Origin: Granulosicoccus sp047634635
GTDB lineage: Bacteria; Pseudomonadota; Gammaproteobacteria; Granulosicoccales; Granulosicoccaceae
Length of the DNA stretch: 5,454 bases
Assembly: GCA_047634635.1 (NCBI GenBank)
Contig: JBLIIE010000249.1
Span: 1-5,454, forward strand
Direction of reading: 5' to 3'
The notes beneath the pieces are model-generated. The model was not told where the DNA came from, ran no database searches, and saw only the letters and a program-made list of their open reading frames with translations. Shown here piece by piece: positions 5,276-5,454 of the stretch. The position numbers and the translations under genes were made by a program. Each line of letters begins with the position of its first letter. Positions within the stretch are counted from its first letter, which is position 1.

Positions 5276-5288
5276 CATGCTCAGCATG
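5276..5288. repeat. palindrome over the acetyltransferase start codons
   Basis: CATGCT and AGCATG form a perfect 6-base inverted repeat around one C, extendable by a T/A pair on each side. It contains both possible in-frame ATG starts (5277 and 5286) of the downstream gene. It could be an operator or a small hairpin hiding the start. Confidence 0.3.
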
Positions 5289-5454
5289 AATATTAGAGAG
5301 GCAACGGAAAAAGACTTCGACTCAATATGGCCGATAATTAGCGAAATTATTCTAGCTGGTGACACCTACGCGTATCCAATTGATACGACAAAGGAGCAAG
5401 CCCTTCAGTTTTGGATTGAAGCACCGCGTAAGACATTTGTTGTCGAGAATGGTC
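5286..5454 (+). CDS. GNAT-family N-acetyltransferase, N-terminal part (cut by window end)
   Basis: About 56 codons are visible and the frame is still open at the window end. The protein begins MNIREATEKDFDSIWPII and continues through GDTYAYP to an FVVEN segment. This matches the start of GNAT acetyltransferases of the phosphinothricin acetyltransferase/YncA-like type, which move an acetyl group from acetyl-CoA to an amine. The acetyl-CoA-binding motif lies beyond the window, so substrate cannot be judged. The ATG at 5286 is chosen because M-x-I-R-x-A is the usual GNAT opening; an ATG at 5277 adds three residues (MLS). Neither start has a good ribosome-binding site. The gene follows the kinase by 127 bases and is probably a separate unit. 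Confidence 0.82.
   Translation, partial: MNIREATEKDFDSIWPIISEIILAGDTYAYPIDTTKEQALQFWIEAPRKTFVVENG

Overview
The window looks like a chromosomal segment of a Gram-negative bacterium of moderate GC content, probably a marine-type proteobacterium. The support is a lipobox lipoprotein, a signal-peptide protein with a trimeric YadA-like head, and proteobacterial-style CbiB and CbiZ sequences. The taxon is inference only. The left ~1.7 kb is AT-rich and encodes cell-surface proteins. The rest is denser and centres on cobalamin (vitamin B12) metabolism.

Left part (1-1778): an AT-rich stretch of about 350 bases with no convincing gene is followed by two + strand genes 46 bases apart. The first (348-689) is a small lipoprotein whose body is mostly a tandem Thr/Gly/Ser pentapeptide array encoded by a 15-bp DNA repeat, ending in a Trp-rich tail. 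The second (736-1503) is an exported protein with a coiled-coil segment and about eight YadA-head-like repeats, but no membrane anchor. A non-coding gap with weak hairpins separates it from the convergent cbiB.

Middle and right part (1779-5158): cbiB lies on the - strand. Diverging from it on the + strand is a cobalamin riboswitch, then cbiZ (adenosylcobinamide amidohydrolase), then an APH-fold small-molecule kinase whose start overlaps the cbiZ stop (ATGGTAA). CbiZ cuts adenosylcobinamide to adenosylcobyric acid, releasing aminopropanol. CbiB condenses adenosylcobyric acid with aminopropanol phosphate (or ethanolamine phosphate). The coupled kinase could supply that phosphorylated amino alcohol, or threonine phosphate as its precursor. 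The three genes would then form a compact cobinamide salvage and nucleotide-loop remodelling module controlled by B12. The kinase role is a hypothesis; the cbiB, cbiZ and riboswitch assignments rest on clear motifs.

The right edge (5286 onward) holds the first ~56 codons of a GNAT-type acetyltransferase cut by the window end.
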